This document shows positions 24,701 to 33,545 of a DNA stretch of 64,000 nt, piece by piece (position 1 is the first letter of the stretch; every line of letters starts with the position of its first letter). The position numbers and the translations under genes are program-made. Location of the stretch: the NCBI GenBank assembly GCA_009602725.1, contig WELB01000006.1, positions 722,344-786,343 of the forward strand. The letters are read 5' to 3'. The stretch comes from Spirogloea muscicola. Lineage: Eukaryota; Streptophyta; Zygnematophyceae; Spirogloeales; Spirogloeaceae. The notes under the pieces are model-generated. The model did not search any database and was not told where the DNA came from. It saw only the letters and a program-made list of their open reading frames with translations.

Positions 24701-26653
24701 ATCAATGAATGTCCTGCAGTATAGAACAAGCTCATCATCATACTTGCAGGCCGTAGTAATATTTGCCACTACAGATGCGAGGCCAGAGGTGAAATTGCTC
24801 CTACATGTGTACATGCAGGACAGCATGGTCTATGCATGCTAGCTTTGTTTCTCTTCAGACATCTTGTCCATCTCAGATACATTTTCGTAGTCTGTATCTA
24901 TGAGATGCTGCGAGCTGACCTAGAGAAGAAGTACACAATCTCCCCATCTTTGTGAATTTGAATGCGATCTCCATCGAACTTGCACTCAACTATGACTGCC
25001 TTTCCTTTCATCTGCAACGTTGTTGTTGTGAGTGACTATGCTATATACTGTGAATCCATCTGGTGCAAGTATGATAGCAATCATCCTCCAGTCTAGATGC
25101 ACTCTGTGTGATCGAGCATTCTTGAACCACTGTCACTATTGAGTTAAACAACCTTTTTCCATGCAGCTTCAGAAGTATCAACACGAGCTGCCAGCTGAGG
25201 ACGCACAGCCTTTCCTACTTCAATGTCCTGGCAAGCAGACGGTTCCTTTAAGTAAATCAAGCACATAGTACCAGCAAGGCAAGCCCAACACCAATGACTA
25301 CACATCCTGCCAAAAACTTGCCATGAAAAATTTTCAGCAAGCACTACAATAGCACTGCAGAGCAACAAACCTGGCGTTTATAACGAATGCTGCGGTCACT
25401 GAGCTTCTGGCAAACAAGCTTGAGATCGCAGGTGACATTGAACAAGTCCTCTGCGTCAGGGTGGAATTCACTGAAAACAGTCTTCTCGCTTACACCTAGC
25501 TTCAGGTCTGCATGAGCTTCATGCAAGTTAATATGATATGCACCTGAATGTACCAAAAGATAACAGCAGGCATGCAAAAGGCGTGAGCTTATGGTCCTCC
25601 TCCATTATCTACAGAATGCAGAGTGTCGACGACCTGACATCTTTCTGATTCAAAATCTATTCAAGTGGTGGTTGTAGGTACCATCAACATCGAGAATCAC
25701 AGGAAGCAGACACCACCTACCTTTGAGAATGATACAGATGAGCCACTTCATTTCTCGCACATTAGTCTCGCTGATTAGCTCTGTCAGAACAGCAATTTTC
25801 TCCTCCCTGCCATACAAGCAAGTCACCACACAGATACTCAGAAGCATCAATGGCCTTCAGCTTCTGTCTGCGCCAATGATGCAGTCATCTGTTGCTTTGC
25901 CTGCACACATCTAAGTTGTGTACATTGGAATTGGTCGACAGGCAGTAATCATCATCCATTAATTGTTCCTCATCACCTCGATTCCCCAGCTGCAAGCTTG
26001 TCAAGTAAATCATTCACTTCTCGGATAGTAATGCCAGCTGAGACCTCCCTTTGTCTTCGTTGAAGTACCTGCAATTCATTTCCAGACGAACTTTTTGTGA
26101 CAAAAATCTTGGGAGCACTTTGATTCAAGTCGTGTGAAAGGGACAGGAGTACAAGTCACAGCTCTCCACGAATAAGTCAAATTCTCTTGTGACAACCAGA
26201 AGACCTCGAGCTGACGTGTCCGTTGATGACTTCATCAACTGTGACATCACCCACTTCTATGCACTGACAGTGGTCGCTACTCAGTCGATATTCCAGAATA
26301 CAGGAGCAACCTTGCACCTCTGAGGCGACCAGGGGAAATTTTCCAGCATTTGCGCCAGCACGCTTGCCACCTGTCTTCCACTCTAAGAGCTTCTTGGCAT
26401 CCTCGGACTCTTTGCCGAGGCCCAGGGCGTCCGTGAGATGCTTGGCCAGCACCGCTTCCTTGAGGCCGTACGTGGCGCGCTCCCGGTCGAGCTCTGGGAG
26501 GATGAGTCGCATCGCGCTGAAGAACTCGTGGTCCGTATACACATGGTCCAGGAAAGTCGCCAGGTGCTTGCGCTTGATAAGTGGCTTCCGGTTCCTCACC
26601 ACTGCGTCCATCATGTCGCAGAGCACGGAGAAGTGCACCGTGGTGTCGCTCAT
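18698..26653 (-). CDS. LIG4: DNA ligase IV (non-homologous end joining)
   Basis: LIG4 seals double-strand breaks with XRCC4 in the nucleus. The start at 26653 gives [18 protein letters not shown]. Exons that fit in phase: 26653-26318, 26068-25977, 25806-25721, 25507-25371, 25227-25153, 25011-24920, 24713-24642, 24487-24408, 24259-24219, 23976-23970, 23801-23646, 23408-23333, 23235-23111, 22947-22913, 22759-22701, 22587-22504, 22293-22213, 22079-22031, 21924-21837 and 21537-21334. Exons further on are less certain. The nucleotidyl-transfer lysine is in ECKFDGDR (codon 24979-24981, about residue 253). Motifs [15 protein letters not shown] and KWLKIKPDY follow, then two BRCT regions ([20 protein letters not shown] near 21.1 kb with [11 protein letters not shown] near 20.8 kb; [20 protein letters not shown] near 19.7 kb). 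The final exon, about 19.5-18.7 kb, ends [14 protein letters not shown], like the KKKVSYRDVAGELL end of plant LIG4. One exon is only 7 nt long. Confidence 0.94.
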
Positions 26654-26899
26654 TCTGACTACGGACCCGTCACCGCTACGTCCGCAGGGCTAGAAAGCTG
26701 CACGCGAGTGCACGGCAAGCCCACCGAGGCTGGGCCAGCACAGTCAAGCCTGACCTAACCATTCCTGAGGATAACGCGCGGTAGCCGCCCGGCGGGGCCT
26801 GCCGGTTTGGCGAGTTGCCGCCAGTGCGCTCGGGGGGGTCCGCCATGGCAGTGTACCAAGCACTTCCGCTTGTGCGCACCGCTGCGACCAGGAGAAAGC

Positions 26900-27010
26900 G
26901 CTCTAACAGAAGGAAAGAGAGAGATAGGTGCGCGGTGCGCTTGAAAATGAAAGCGTGGCCAATTCAAGCCAATACATTGTTCAGACAAAAACTAGCACAA
27001 AGAAATGGGG
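26900..27010 (-). repeat. Module B copy (SINE-like), upstream of LIG4
   Basis: GTGCGCTTGAAAATGAAAGCG, then GCCAATTCAAGCCAATACAT and TTGTTCAGACAAAAACTAG, match the same module at 45.5, 45.9, 46.2, 50.65 and 51.35 kb. On the given strand the order is GAGAGA ... GTGCGC ... CAATTCAAGCCAATACA ... AACTAGTGCAAA. It abuts a LINE copy on its right. Confidence 0.6.
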
Positions 27011-27089
27011 GTCTTGTCGACCCGTCCAACGACCACTGCTGGAGCAGCGGGATGAGTGTGGCAGCAGTGGCAGGAAGAAGTGGCAATCC

Positions 27090-27326
27090 CAAATGGGGCA
27101 AGGGCTGTGAATAGCCAGCCCGAAAAAGAATTGACAAAGTTTCGAAGGGGCCAAATGATGGAGGGGTATAAGAAGCGCTAAGGAGCTACGAAGGGGCCTG
27201 AAGATGCTATGTCAGAACGGGGGAGGATAGACCACTCTCAGTAGCTACGAGTGAGGAGCCTCAAATCAGACAGACTAGCTGCCGGAAAACTATCCCCCTG
27301 ACGAAAGCCGGAGGCCGCAGCGAGAG
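27090..27326 (-). mobile_element. 5'-truncated LINE-like copy with 3' hairpin
   Basis: On the minus strand, 27326-27238 reads AASGFRQGDSFPAASLSDLR then LLTRSY-stop, the family C-terminus. The hairpin lies about 110 nt beyond the stop, near 27100-27115, followed by CCCCATTTGGGA-type tail. Confidence 0.7.
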
Positions 27327-27334
27327 AAATGCGC

Positions 27335-27905
27335 GCCCATAGAGAAGAGGGGCTGGCAAAGCCAGCCCAACAAAGATTGGACAATGTCCAAAGCCAAAGA
27401 AAGAGGAGCCGGAGAAAGGACTACACTACAGAGCACTGCAGAACACAGAAACGATGCAGAGGAAAGCTCAGTACCCACGAGTGAGCAACATCAGGTCTGA
27501 GTAGCTCGCTGTAGGGAAGAGGCACACGAGCGAGAGCACGGCCAGCACGCAGATGCAAGGCGTGGACCGCTGAAGGGAGACGGACAATCGCAGACAATAT
27601 AACTGAGCCCACGAGCCAGCAGCGTTGAAGTCAGCCGAGTCACTGCGCCTGCGGGACACAACGCACCGAACAAGCCTGGCCAGCAGGTCGAGCCACTGAG
27701 ACCCGAGAGCCCCGTGCACATCCACGGCCAGGGGTACGAACATATGTAGCCGGGTGGTCGGCGTGTTTGGCCGCCTTGCTGAGCGGCCTTTCGCCGCAGC
27801 GTGGCCAGCCCGCGAGGCAGAGAGCCCCGGCAGGAGGGATGGCAGGGGTGGGAATGAGGGCCGGAGATATTGATGAGGGCCTTCACGACCAGTCCGTCAT
27901 CCACT
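27335..27905 (-). mobile_element. LINE-like copy, C-terminal domain, with perfect 3' hairpin
   Basis: The minus strand from 27745 to 27468 reads FVPLAVDVHGALGSQWLDLL, then DFNAAGSWAQLYCLRLSVSL and ends YSDLMLLTRGY-stop. Upstream to 27905 the frame GLVVKALINISGPHSHP is probably the same element, one frame off, so the copy carries at least one frameshift. The 3' hairpin has an 8-bp perfect stem (27350-27357 with 27361-27368). The VDVHGAFG block is shared with the copy at 32.4 kb. Confidence 0.65.
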
Positions 27906-27939
27906 CCTGGAGCTGCTAAGGAAGCGTACTAAGCAATTC

Positions 27940-28130
27940 CAAAAGGGGGGCGAAAAGGAGAAAGGCCAGCTCAACGAAGGGAGAAAGTGCGCGCCCATAG
28001 AGAAGAGGGGCTGGCAGAGGCCAGCCCGAAAAGAAGGGACACAGCGGGGCGAGCCGCACTAGCAGGGAAGAAGAAGGGCTCGGCCATCGAGGACAGGGGC
28101 TGGAAAAAGCCAGCCCAAAAAAGAATCAAT
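27940..28130. repeat. Two hairpin modules in direct repeat
   Basis: Stems at 28008-28014 with 28021-28027, and around 28097-28116, are each preceded by CCCATAGAGAAGAGGGG-type sequence or CATCGAGGACAGGGGC and followed by CGAAAAGAA or CAAAAAAGAAT. No LINE reading frame is attached, so these may be SINE-like or solo tails. Confidence 0.6.
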
Positions 28131-28299
28131 AAAGGACGAGACGGGGCAGGGAGGGGGCCGCGAGCGGCCGTGCCAAGTGGCAACTGAGATTGGAGCGGAC
28201 CCAGGCTAACCGGGACTCAGTATACACCGATTAGCGGACAAACGGCCGAGGACCATAAATTGCGGGCGGGTATTGTTGCTTCGGCCCCTTCAGTCCTAA

Positions 28300-28800
28300 A
28301 ACAGTCTTGTGGGCTGGCCTCTGACAGCCCACAAGAGAGAAGGAATATTTCGTGTATTTGAAACAAACGAAGGCCAAATGGCCGAGTACAAAGGCAAGGA
28401 CATCTTAAGACCTACATAACCTACAGTAGATTGACCCGCTCAATAAAGACGGGTCAAAAGATAAAGGTCGCTAACCGATGCCTGAAAACTAGATGGCAGA
28501 TACGAAGCCCTTCTACCACCAACTAGAGCTCGCCAAGCTTTCTGGTGCAAAGCATTAGCCTGAGCACGCTGCAAACAGGCCGAAACTCGTTGACGCAAGA
28601 ACAACACATAAGCAGCTGGCAAGCCCATCTCAGCCGGGAACAAATCTGCATGTCGTGTGTAGCCTAGATTGGCTACGTCTTGAAAGAGAGTAAGGAAACG
28701 AGGACCTAAGCAGCCAAAGATGTCGATTGCCGCTGGCAGGAGCTGATCACAGTGGGTGTGGTAATCGGAGTAGTGCTGCAACTTTCTGTGTTCAGCACTG
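28300..28800 (-). mobile_element. 5'-truncated LINE-like copy, near-duplicate of the one at 29.4-29.9 kb
   Basis: The minus strand encodes HYSDYHTHCDQLLPAAIDIF, GCLGPRFLTLFQDVANLGYT, ADLFPAEMGLPAAYVLFLRQ, ACLQRAQANALHQKAWRALV and ends LYLLTRLY-stop (stop 28440). It is highly similar over about 400 bp to 29412-29870, including the 3' tail (CTTCGTTTGTTTCAAATACA on the minus strand). A hairpin lies beyond the stop at about 28309-28330. Confidence 0.75.
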
Positions 28801-28829
28801 CCCACTGCGTGGCCAGCAAAAAGAAGGGC

Positions 28830-28885
28830 TCGCCCATAGAGGATAGGGGCTGGAGAAGGCCAGCCCAAAAAAGAATTCTCGCAAA
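28830..28885. repeat. Solo hairpin module at LINE junction
   Basis: CCCATAGAGGATAGGGGCTG is followed by GAGAAGGCCAGCCCAAAAAA, the same module as at 28.0, 27.35 and 52.1 kb. It sits exactly where similarity to the 28.3-28.8 kb LINE copy ends, suggesting one element inserted into or primed on the other. Confidence 0.6.
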
Positions 28886-28999
28886 GTGCGAGAAGGGGCC
28901 AGGGGCACTACGAAGAAGCACAAGAAGCACAAAGCAGCTACGAACTCTCAGGAACCCCTGCTAAGCAGCCTCAAGTCAGAGAAACTTGGCTCCTGGCTC

Positions 29000-29335
29000 C
29001 ACAAGACACAAGACATTCTGACAGCCAATGCCTTAAAGTGCCGCATGCGTCTGTCAATCTCCCTCCAGCGGTCCATGGCCCACGCCTTGCATCTGCGTGC
29101 TGGCCGTGCTCTCGCTGCAGCCTCTAGCTTCCGTCAGGAGGATTGTTTTCGAGCAGCTAGTCTGTCGGAATCGGGGCTCCTCACTCGGAGCTACTGAGTG
29201 GTCCATTCTACACCCGTTCTGACATAGCGCTTTAGGCCCCTCCGTCATTTGGCCCCTTCTAAACTTTGGTCCTTTCTTTTCGGGCTGGCTTTTCACAGCC
29301 CTTGCCCCCATTGGGAGAGCCAGTTCTGCTAAGAA
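29000..29335 (+). mobile_element. 5'-truncated LINE-like copy with hairpin tail
   Basis: Reads MRLSISLQRSMAHALHLRAG, RALAAASSFRQEDCF and ends SESGLLTRSY-stop at 29195-29197. The tail holds TAGCGCTTTAGGCCCCTCCG and, 84 nt after the stop, the hairpin CGGGCTGGCTTTTCACAGCC then CCCATTGGGAGAGCCA. The same tail is at 32.1-32.24 kb. Confidence 0.75.
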
Positions 29336-29411
29336 TCGAATAATCTGTGTCTTCCTTTGGGGTGTCCTGTCCGTTCTAGACCTCTTGCACAAAATACATG
29401 ATAGAGCACGA

Positions 29412-30360
29412 GGAAGCGAGAATTTCGTGCATTTTAAACAAACGAAGGCCAAATGGCCAAGTACAAAGGCAACCACATCTTAAGACCTACATAATATACG
29501 GTAGATTGACCCGCTCAGTAACCACGGGTCAAAACATAAAGGTCGCTAACCGATGCCTGAATACTAGATGGTAGATACGAAGCCCTTCTGCCACCAACTA
29601 GAGCTCGCCCAGCTTTCTGGTGCAAAGCATTAGCCTGAGCACGCTGCAAACAGGCCGAAACTCGTCGTTGCAAAAACGACAGATATGCAGCTGGCAAGCC
29701 CATCTCAGCCGGGAACACATCTGCATGTCGTGTGTAGCCTAGATTGGCTAATATTTTAAGCAGAGTAAGGAAACGAGGACCTAAGCAGCCAAAGATGTCG
29801 ATTGCCGCTGGCAAGAGCTGATCACATCGGGGGTAATCGGAATAGTGCTGCAACTTCTTTGTTCAGTACTGCCCACTGCGTGGCCAGCGATGTGTGTCGA
29901 TGCTGGACCTTTATAGGCCTCCGTAACCACAACATCGACCAATGCCCGTGGTCCTCCACCAGGTTGGACGCCCACAATGTCAAAGTGTGCGGCGATGATG
30001 ACGTCCCTGGGCATCCGTGGTGATAGGCATGATGTTGTTCACGTCCACGACCGCACGGTACCCGGTGTCGCGCATCAAACCCGCCAGAGCATCACGGAGG
30101 AGGTTGTGGATGCCCACCACTTCTGGTCCAGTGGGGCATCGCAGCTTGTGAGTGGCGAGCTCAGCACCCTCTGCACGGAATCGGCACTCACACTGGCGCA
30201 CCCCAATCAGGCAGTTAGGTGGGAGGCCGAGGAAGAGTTGAAGCAACGTCCGAAAGGCCTCGGGCTGATGCTGAAGGCGCTGGCCACGGCGTGTGAGGTG
30301 ATCCAGTCTGTGGCTCCAGGTGTGGCGAGGGAAGTAAGTCTTGCCAGGCTAAGGAGGAAG
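29412..30360 (-). mobile_element. LINE-like copy with zinc-knuckle and nuclease-like C-terminal domain
   Basis: The minus strand encodes TSLATPGATDWITSHAV, FLGLPPNCLIGVRQCECRFR, ATHKLRCPTGPEVVGIHNLL, ITTDAQGRHHRRTL, DIVGVQPGGGPRALVDVVVT and the MGLPAAYLSFLQRRVSACLQ tail to LTRGY-stop at 29515. The parts fall in two or three frames, so the copy is broken. It corresponds to residues about 205-492 of the frame at 48979-50457. Its 5' truncation point at about 30360 abuts a module B copy. Confidence 0.8.
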
Positions 30361-30430
30361 GAGAAGGCGCGCAGTGCGTATGAATCGAGAGGAAGGCCAA
30401 AGCACGCCAGTACACTTTTTGAAAATAGAA
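30361..30430 (-). repeat. Module B copy at LINE 5' junction
   Basis: GAGAAGGCGCGCAGTGCGTA then GGCCAAAGCACGCCAGTACA matches the module B core with about 75-80% identity by eye. It starts where the LINE coding similarity stops. Confidence 0.5.
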
Positions 30431-30575
30431 CCAAAAAAGATGCCGAAAAGAGGGGCTGAGCCAACAAAGCAAGAGAACACATTCAAGGGGAACTCTAGTA
30501 CCCACGATTGAGCACATGCATATTGGCTAGACCAGTTTGGGGCACCGGAGCACCACAGCTCACTTTGAGATTTTT

Positions 30576-30872
30576 TCAGTCTTTCTTATGGGCTGGCCTC
30601 TCCCAACCACCGCCCTCTCCTGGAAGCGTCTTTCTCACACAGCTCAAGCTAGTGGCCTGGCTTAGAGTGCGCCCGGCATGCTGATGTATGGCTAAAGCCT
30701 GGAAACGCTGCAAAGGAAGCAAGAGCCGCATTCTGTAGTAAGCAACCAATGCTTGCGATACGCTAGTACGCCCTAAGCTGACGGCCCGATCACGAAGGCC
30801 CTCATTGAATAGGTGGGGCGGTGGAGGGAGGACCACTTGATATTGTATCCGCCATGAACGTCCATAGCGCAA
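30576..30872 (-). mobile_element. LINE-like fragment, divergent subfamily
   Basis: The minus strand reads LGRTSVSQALVAYYRMRLLL then LALAIHQHAGRTL-like (QALAIHQHAGRTLSQATS), a diverged form of the HxxAGRAL C-terminus. The first block recurs at 51.9-52.0 kb (LGHTSVPQALVARYRMLLLL). A hairpin-like GGGCTGGCCTCTCCCAACC is at 30590. Confidence 0.6.
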
Positions 30873-30989
30873 GGATACAAGTGGTCTCCCTGGGGTGTTC
30901 CTTGTAGTGCCGCTCCTACAGTATAGCGAGTGGCTAGGCCGCGACTATGGAGAGATGGTAGGACAGGCTATACAACAACGTCAAGGCCG

Positions 30990-31290
30990 TTGTAAACGAG
31001 AAGAAGGTGGCTCTTCCAGAGGGGTCGAGTGCTCTAAAGAGCCAGCCCAGCAAAAGTGAGCAAGGTCCGAAGGGCCAAATGGCGATAAATCCCTACAGCT
31101 ATGCTAGTGGCTACATAGAATGGGACCTCAATAACCCCTAGTCAGCAGCTGCAAGTCGGAGTGACTTGCACCTGGAAAGGATTTGTACAATGGAAGTGGC
31201 TCTTCCAAAGGGGACGAGGGCTGTGAGAGGGCCAGCCCAGACGAATGGACAACGTTCAAGGGGCCAAGAAGGCGCTGTAAGCACACAGCT
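30990..31290. repeat. Two hairpin modules, tandem
   Basis: Near 31010-31080 and 31195-31285 the given strand has GCTCTTCCA, AGGGG, GAGGGCTGTGAGAGGGCCAG then CCCAGACGAATGGACAACGT and GGGGCC. Between them, the segment 31090-31180 and 31285-31370 also repeat (AGCTATGCAAGTGGCTACAT ... CTCAGCAGCCACAAG), so the unit is about 190 bp. Confidence 0.55.
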
Positions 31291-31429
31291 ATGCAAGTGG
31301 CTACATCGATTGGGAGCTCAACAAGCCCTACTCAGCAGCCACAAGTGGGAGTCAGTTGCAGCTGGAAACAACAGCGCTCTCAAATGGACTGGTGGCCGTA
31401 CGAGGCCAGCCCAAAGGAACGAGCTGGAA

Positions 31430-31640
31430 AAGAGTCACCCCGATAGACCAGAAGCAGCTGCCGGATCTGCCACACCTGGAGGAATTTGGGTGGCGATCCC
31501 ATATCTGCGCGCAGAAAAGCACGTGCGATTAGCTTTGCCGCTTCTGACAACCGCAGCTTTCCACACTCACATTGCGCCACACTTATGAGGCAAGAAATGG
31601 GATGATCCTTAGCAGACGCCATCTTCTTCCTTGACGTAAA
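31430..31640 (-). mobile_element. LINE-like zinc-knuckle fragment
   Basis: The minus strand reads ISCLISVAQCECGKLRLSEA, which aligns with TCLIGVTQHECGFHAEG of the long copy (49.76 kb) before diverging. Short, frameshifted and without the nuclease-like part. Confidence 0.45.
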
Positions 31641-32019
31641 ACAGCCCGCCTGCTTCGGCACAGGGCCCCCGACGCTTGACCGCGCGCTCCTCCAGGGCGG
31701 GGGCTGCACATCATGTCTCCTGCACTACTGGACTTGGCGTGGTCGCCTGGTCATGCCTGCTTCCGCTGTTCTGGCCTCCTCAGCTGGCGCGTCCTGGCCC
31801 ACACTTGTCCAGTGTCACACCGGCCAAGACAGCAATGCCGTCTTTGGCGCCAAACAGAACAGCGCTGGCAGAGTCTCCACTGCTTCCTATACTTCCGGCT
31901 GCTAAATATCCGAATTTGCAGCTGTTGACGTGGGACTTTTTTGTAGTAGTCAATTGCTTAGCTGCGTGCTTTCTTTCTTCACACTTTCCTTTGAACCACC
32001 TTGTCCATTCCATTTGTGC

Positions 32020-32240
32020 TGGCCTTTCACATGGCTTTCGTCAGGGTATTTATTTCTAGGCAGCTAGTCTGTCGGATTTGAGGCTCCTCACTCGTACTTC
32101 TCGAGTGGTTCATCCTACACCAGTTCTGAGATAGCGCTTTTGGCCCCTTCGTACTTTGGCCCCTTCGAACCTTGTCAATTCTTTCCGGGCTGGCTTATCA
32201 GAGCCCTTGCCCCCATTGGGAGAGCCACTTCTTCTTTCAC
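32020..32240 (+). mobile_element. LINE-like 3' end and hairpin tail
   Basis: TTTCGTCAGGG ... AGTCTGTCGGATTTGAGGCT then CCTCACTCGTA matches the FRQG ... SLSDLRLLTR end. The tail with TAGCGCTTTTGGCCCCTTCG and hairpin CGGGCTGGCTTATCAGAGCC (about 32189-32208) is nearly the same as at 29.2-29.3 kb. Confidence 0.65.
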
Positions 32241-32259
32241 ACCCGGCGCGCCGATCTCG

Positions 32260-33045
32260 TCGCCAGCGCGCCGGCGGAGGCGGGGGGCCTCTGATCATTG
32301 CCGACGTTGTCACGACTGACTGCTTTAATGCTAAACGCCAAACGCTCGTCGGAGGAGGCCGGCTACGCAGTCCGCCAAGCGGCGGGCGCAAAGGCACGAA
32401 AATACTCGGATCATCCCGTGGGCGACGAGTTTGGCCCACTTGTCGTCGACGTACACGGAGCCTTTGGCACAAAATGGCTTGACCTGCTTCACCGCCTTGC
32501 GCGGCGAGCAGTGGCCCGCCGTCACGGGAAGAGGAAAGTGCTCGCCAATAGAAGGCTGGCAAAGCCAGCCCAAAAAGAACCTTGTCAATTCTTCGAACCT
32601 TGTCAATTCTTTTCGGGCTGGCTTCTCACAGCCCTTGCCCTCATTGGGAGAGCCACTTCTTCTCTCAAAAAGAACGGACAATGACCAGAGCCGAAGACAG
32701 AGGTGCCGAAAAAGGACACTCGGGCAGCAGGGCGAGCAGCCTGACTTCAATGTCGCCGGGTCCCTCGCTCAGGTCTTCCGCTTGCGCTTGGCCATCGCTT
32801 TGCAGCAGCTTAGAGAAAAGCCCTTGCCTTTGCGGTTCACTTGCGCGCAGGCCGCGCTTTGGCGGCGGCCTCCGGCTTTCGTCAGGGCGACGTCTATCCG
32901 CCTGCTAGTTCTTCCGACTTGCATCAACTGACTCGAGGTTACTGAGGGTCCCCTTTGCTGCTGTCTTAGTACTTAGCACTCCGGCTCCTTGTCCAGTCCT
33001 TTTGGGCTGGCCTCTCCTAGCCACCAGTCAATCTGGCCGCGCTTT
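32260..33045 (+). mobile_element. LINE-like copy split by an inserted hairpin module
   Basis: First part, 32270-32530: VVTTDCFN, EAGYAVRQAAGAKARKYSDH, DEFGPLVVDVHGAFGTKWLD and LLHRLARRAVARRHG, in more than one frame. Second part, 32725-32945: DFNVAGSLAQVFRLRLAIAL, AGRALAAASGFRQGDVYP and LHQLTRGY-stop (32943-32945). Between them about 190 bp of hairpin modules (32545-32690) interrupt the coding region. The normal 3' hairpin follows at about 33005-33023. Confidence 0.7.
32545..32690. repeat. Back-to-back hairpin modules nested inside the LINE copy
   Basis: GAAGGCTGGCAAAGCCAGCC, a doubled AACCTTGTCAATTCTTC(GA), then CGGGCTGGCTTCTCACAGCC and CATTGGGAGAGCCACTTCTT. Two hairpins in opposite orientation share the AATTGACAAGG spacer, indicating insertion of one tail into another. 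Confidence 0.6.
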
Positions 33046-33119
33046 TCGTTTCTTCCACAGCCATCGCCCATTCTGGAAGAGCTGCTTCTAATATCGTTGT
33101 TCGACGTCCTTCTCTGGCC

Positions 33120-33190
33120 AATCTTAGCTGGCCTACAGCTCTCCCAACGGGGGCAAGGGCTGTGAGAAGCCAGCCCGAAAAGAATGGCCT
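33120..33190 (-). repeat. Hairpin module in BLTP3-like upstream region
   Basis: CAACGGGGGCAAGGGCTGTG then AGAAGCCAGCCCGAAAAGAA. It lies about 360 bp upstream of the start codon of the chorein-family gene. Confidence 0.6.
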
Positions 33191-33545
33191 ACAGCCGCCT
33201 ACGACATTAGCGCCCAGCGCGCCGCGGCCCTCGACACCCCTTTCTGCCCCTTCACGTTCCTCACGTGCCATTACTCAAGAAGTTCTTCCAGTTGGGGACG
33301 ATGACCTGAATGAAAGTGACGTCTGAAGGGCCGCAAAGCGCAGACCAGGAAAGCTACGCAAATTGCTATCACAAATGGGCAATAGCTCCCACTCAACCGT
33401 ACTAACATCCCCCCCAGCCTGGCGCCTAGCAGGGCGCAAAGCGCCGCGGCGCCGGGGCCGCCGCGCCCGCGCCGCTGCTCTCCGGGCCGCTCGCTGCCTA
33501 GCGGCGCGGCGTGACACTTGAAGCTGCTGTGCTCCAGCCGCCTCC

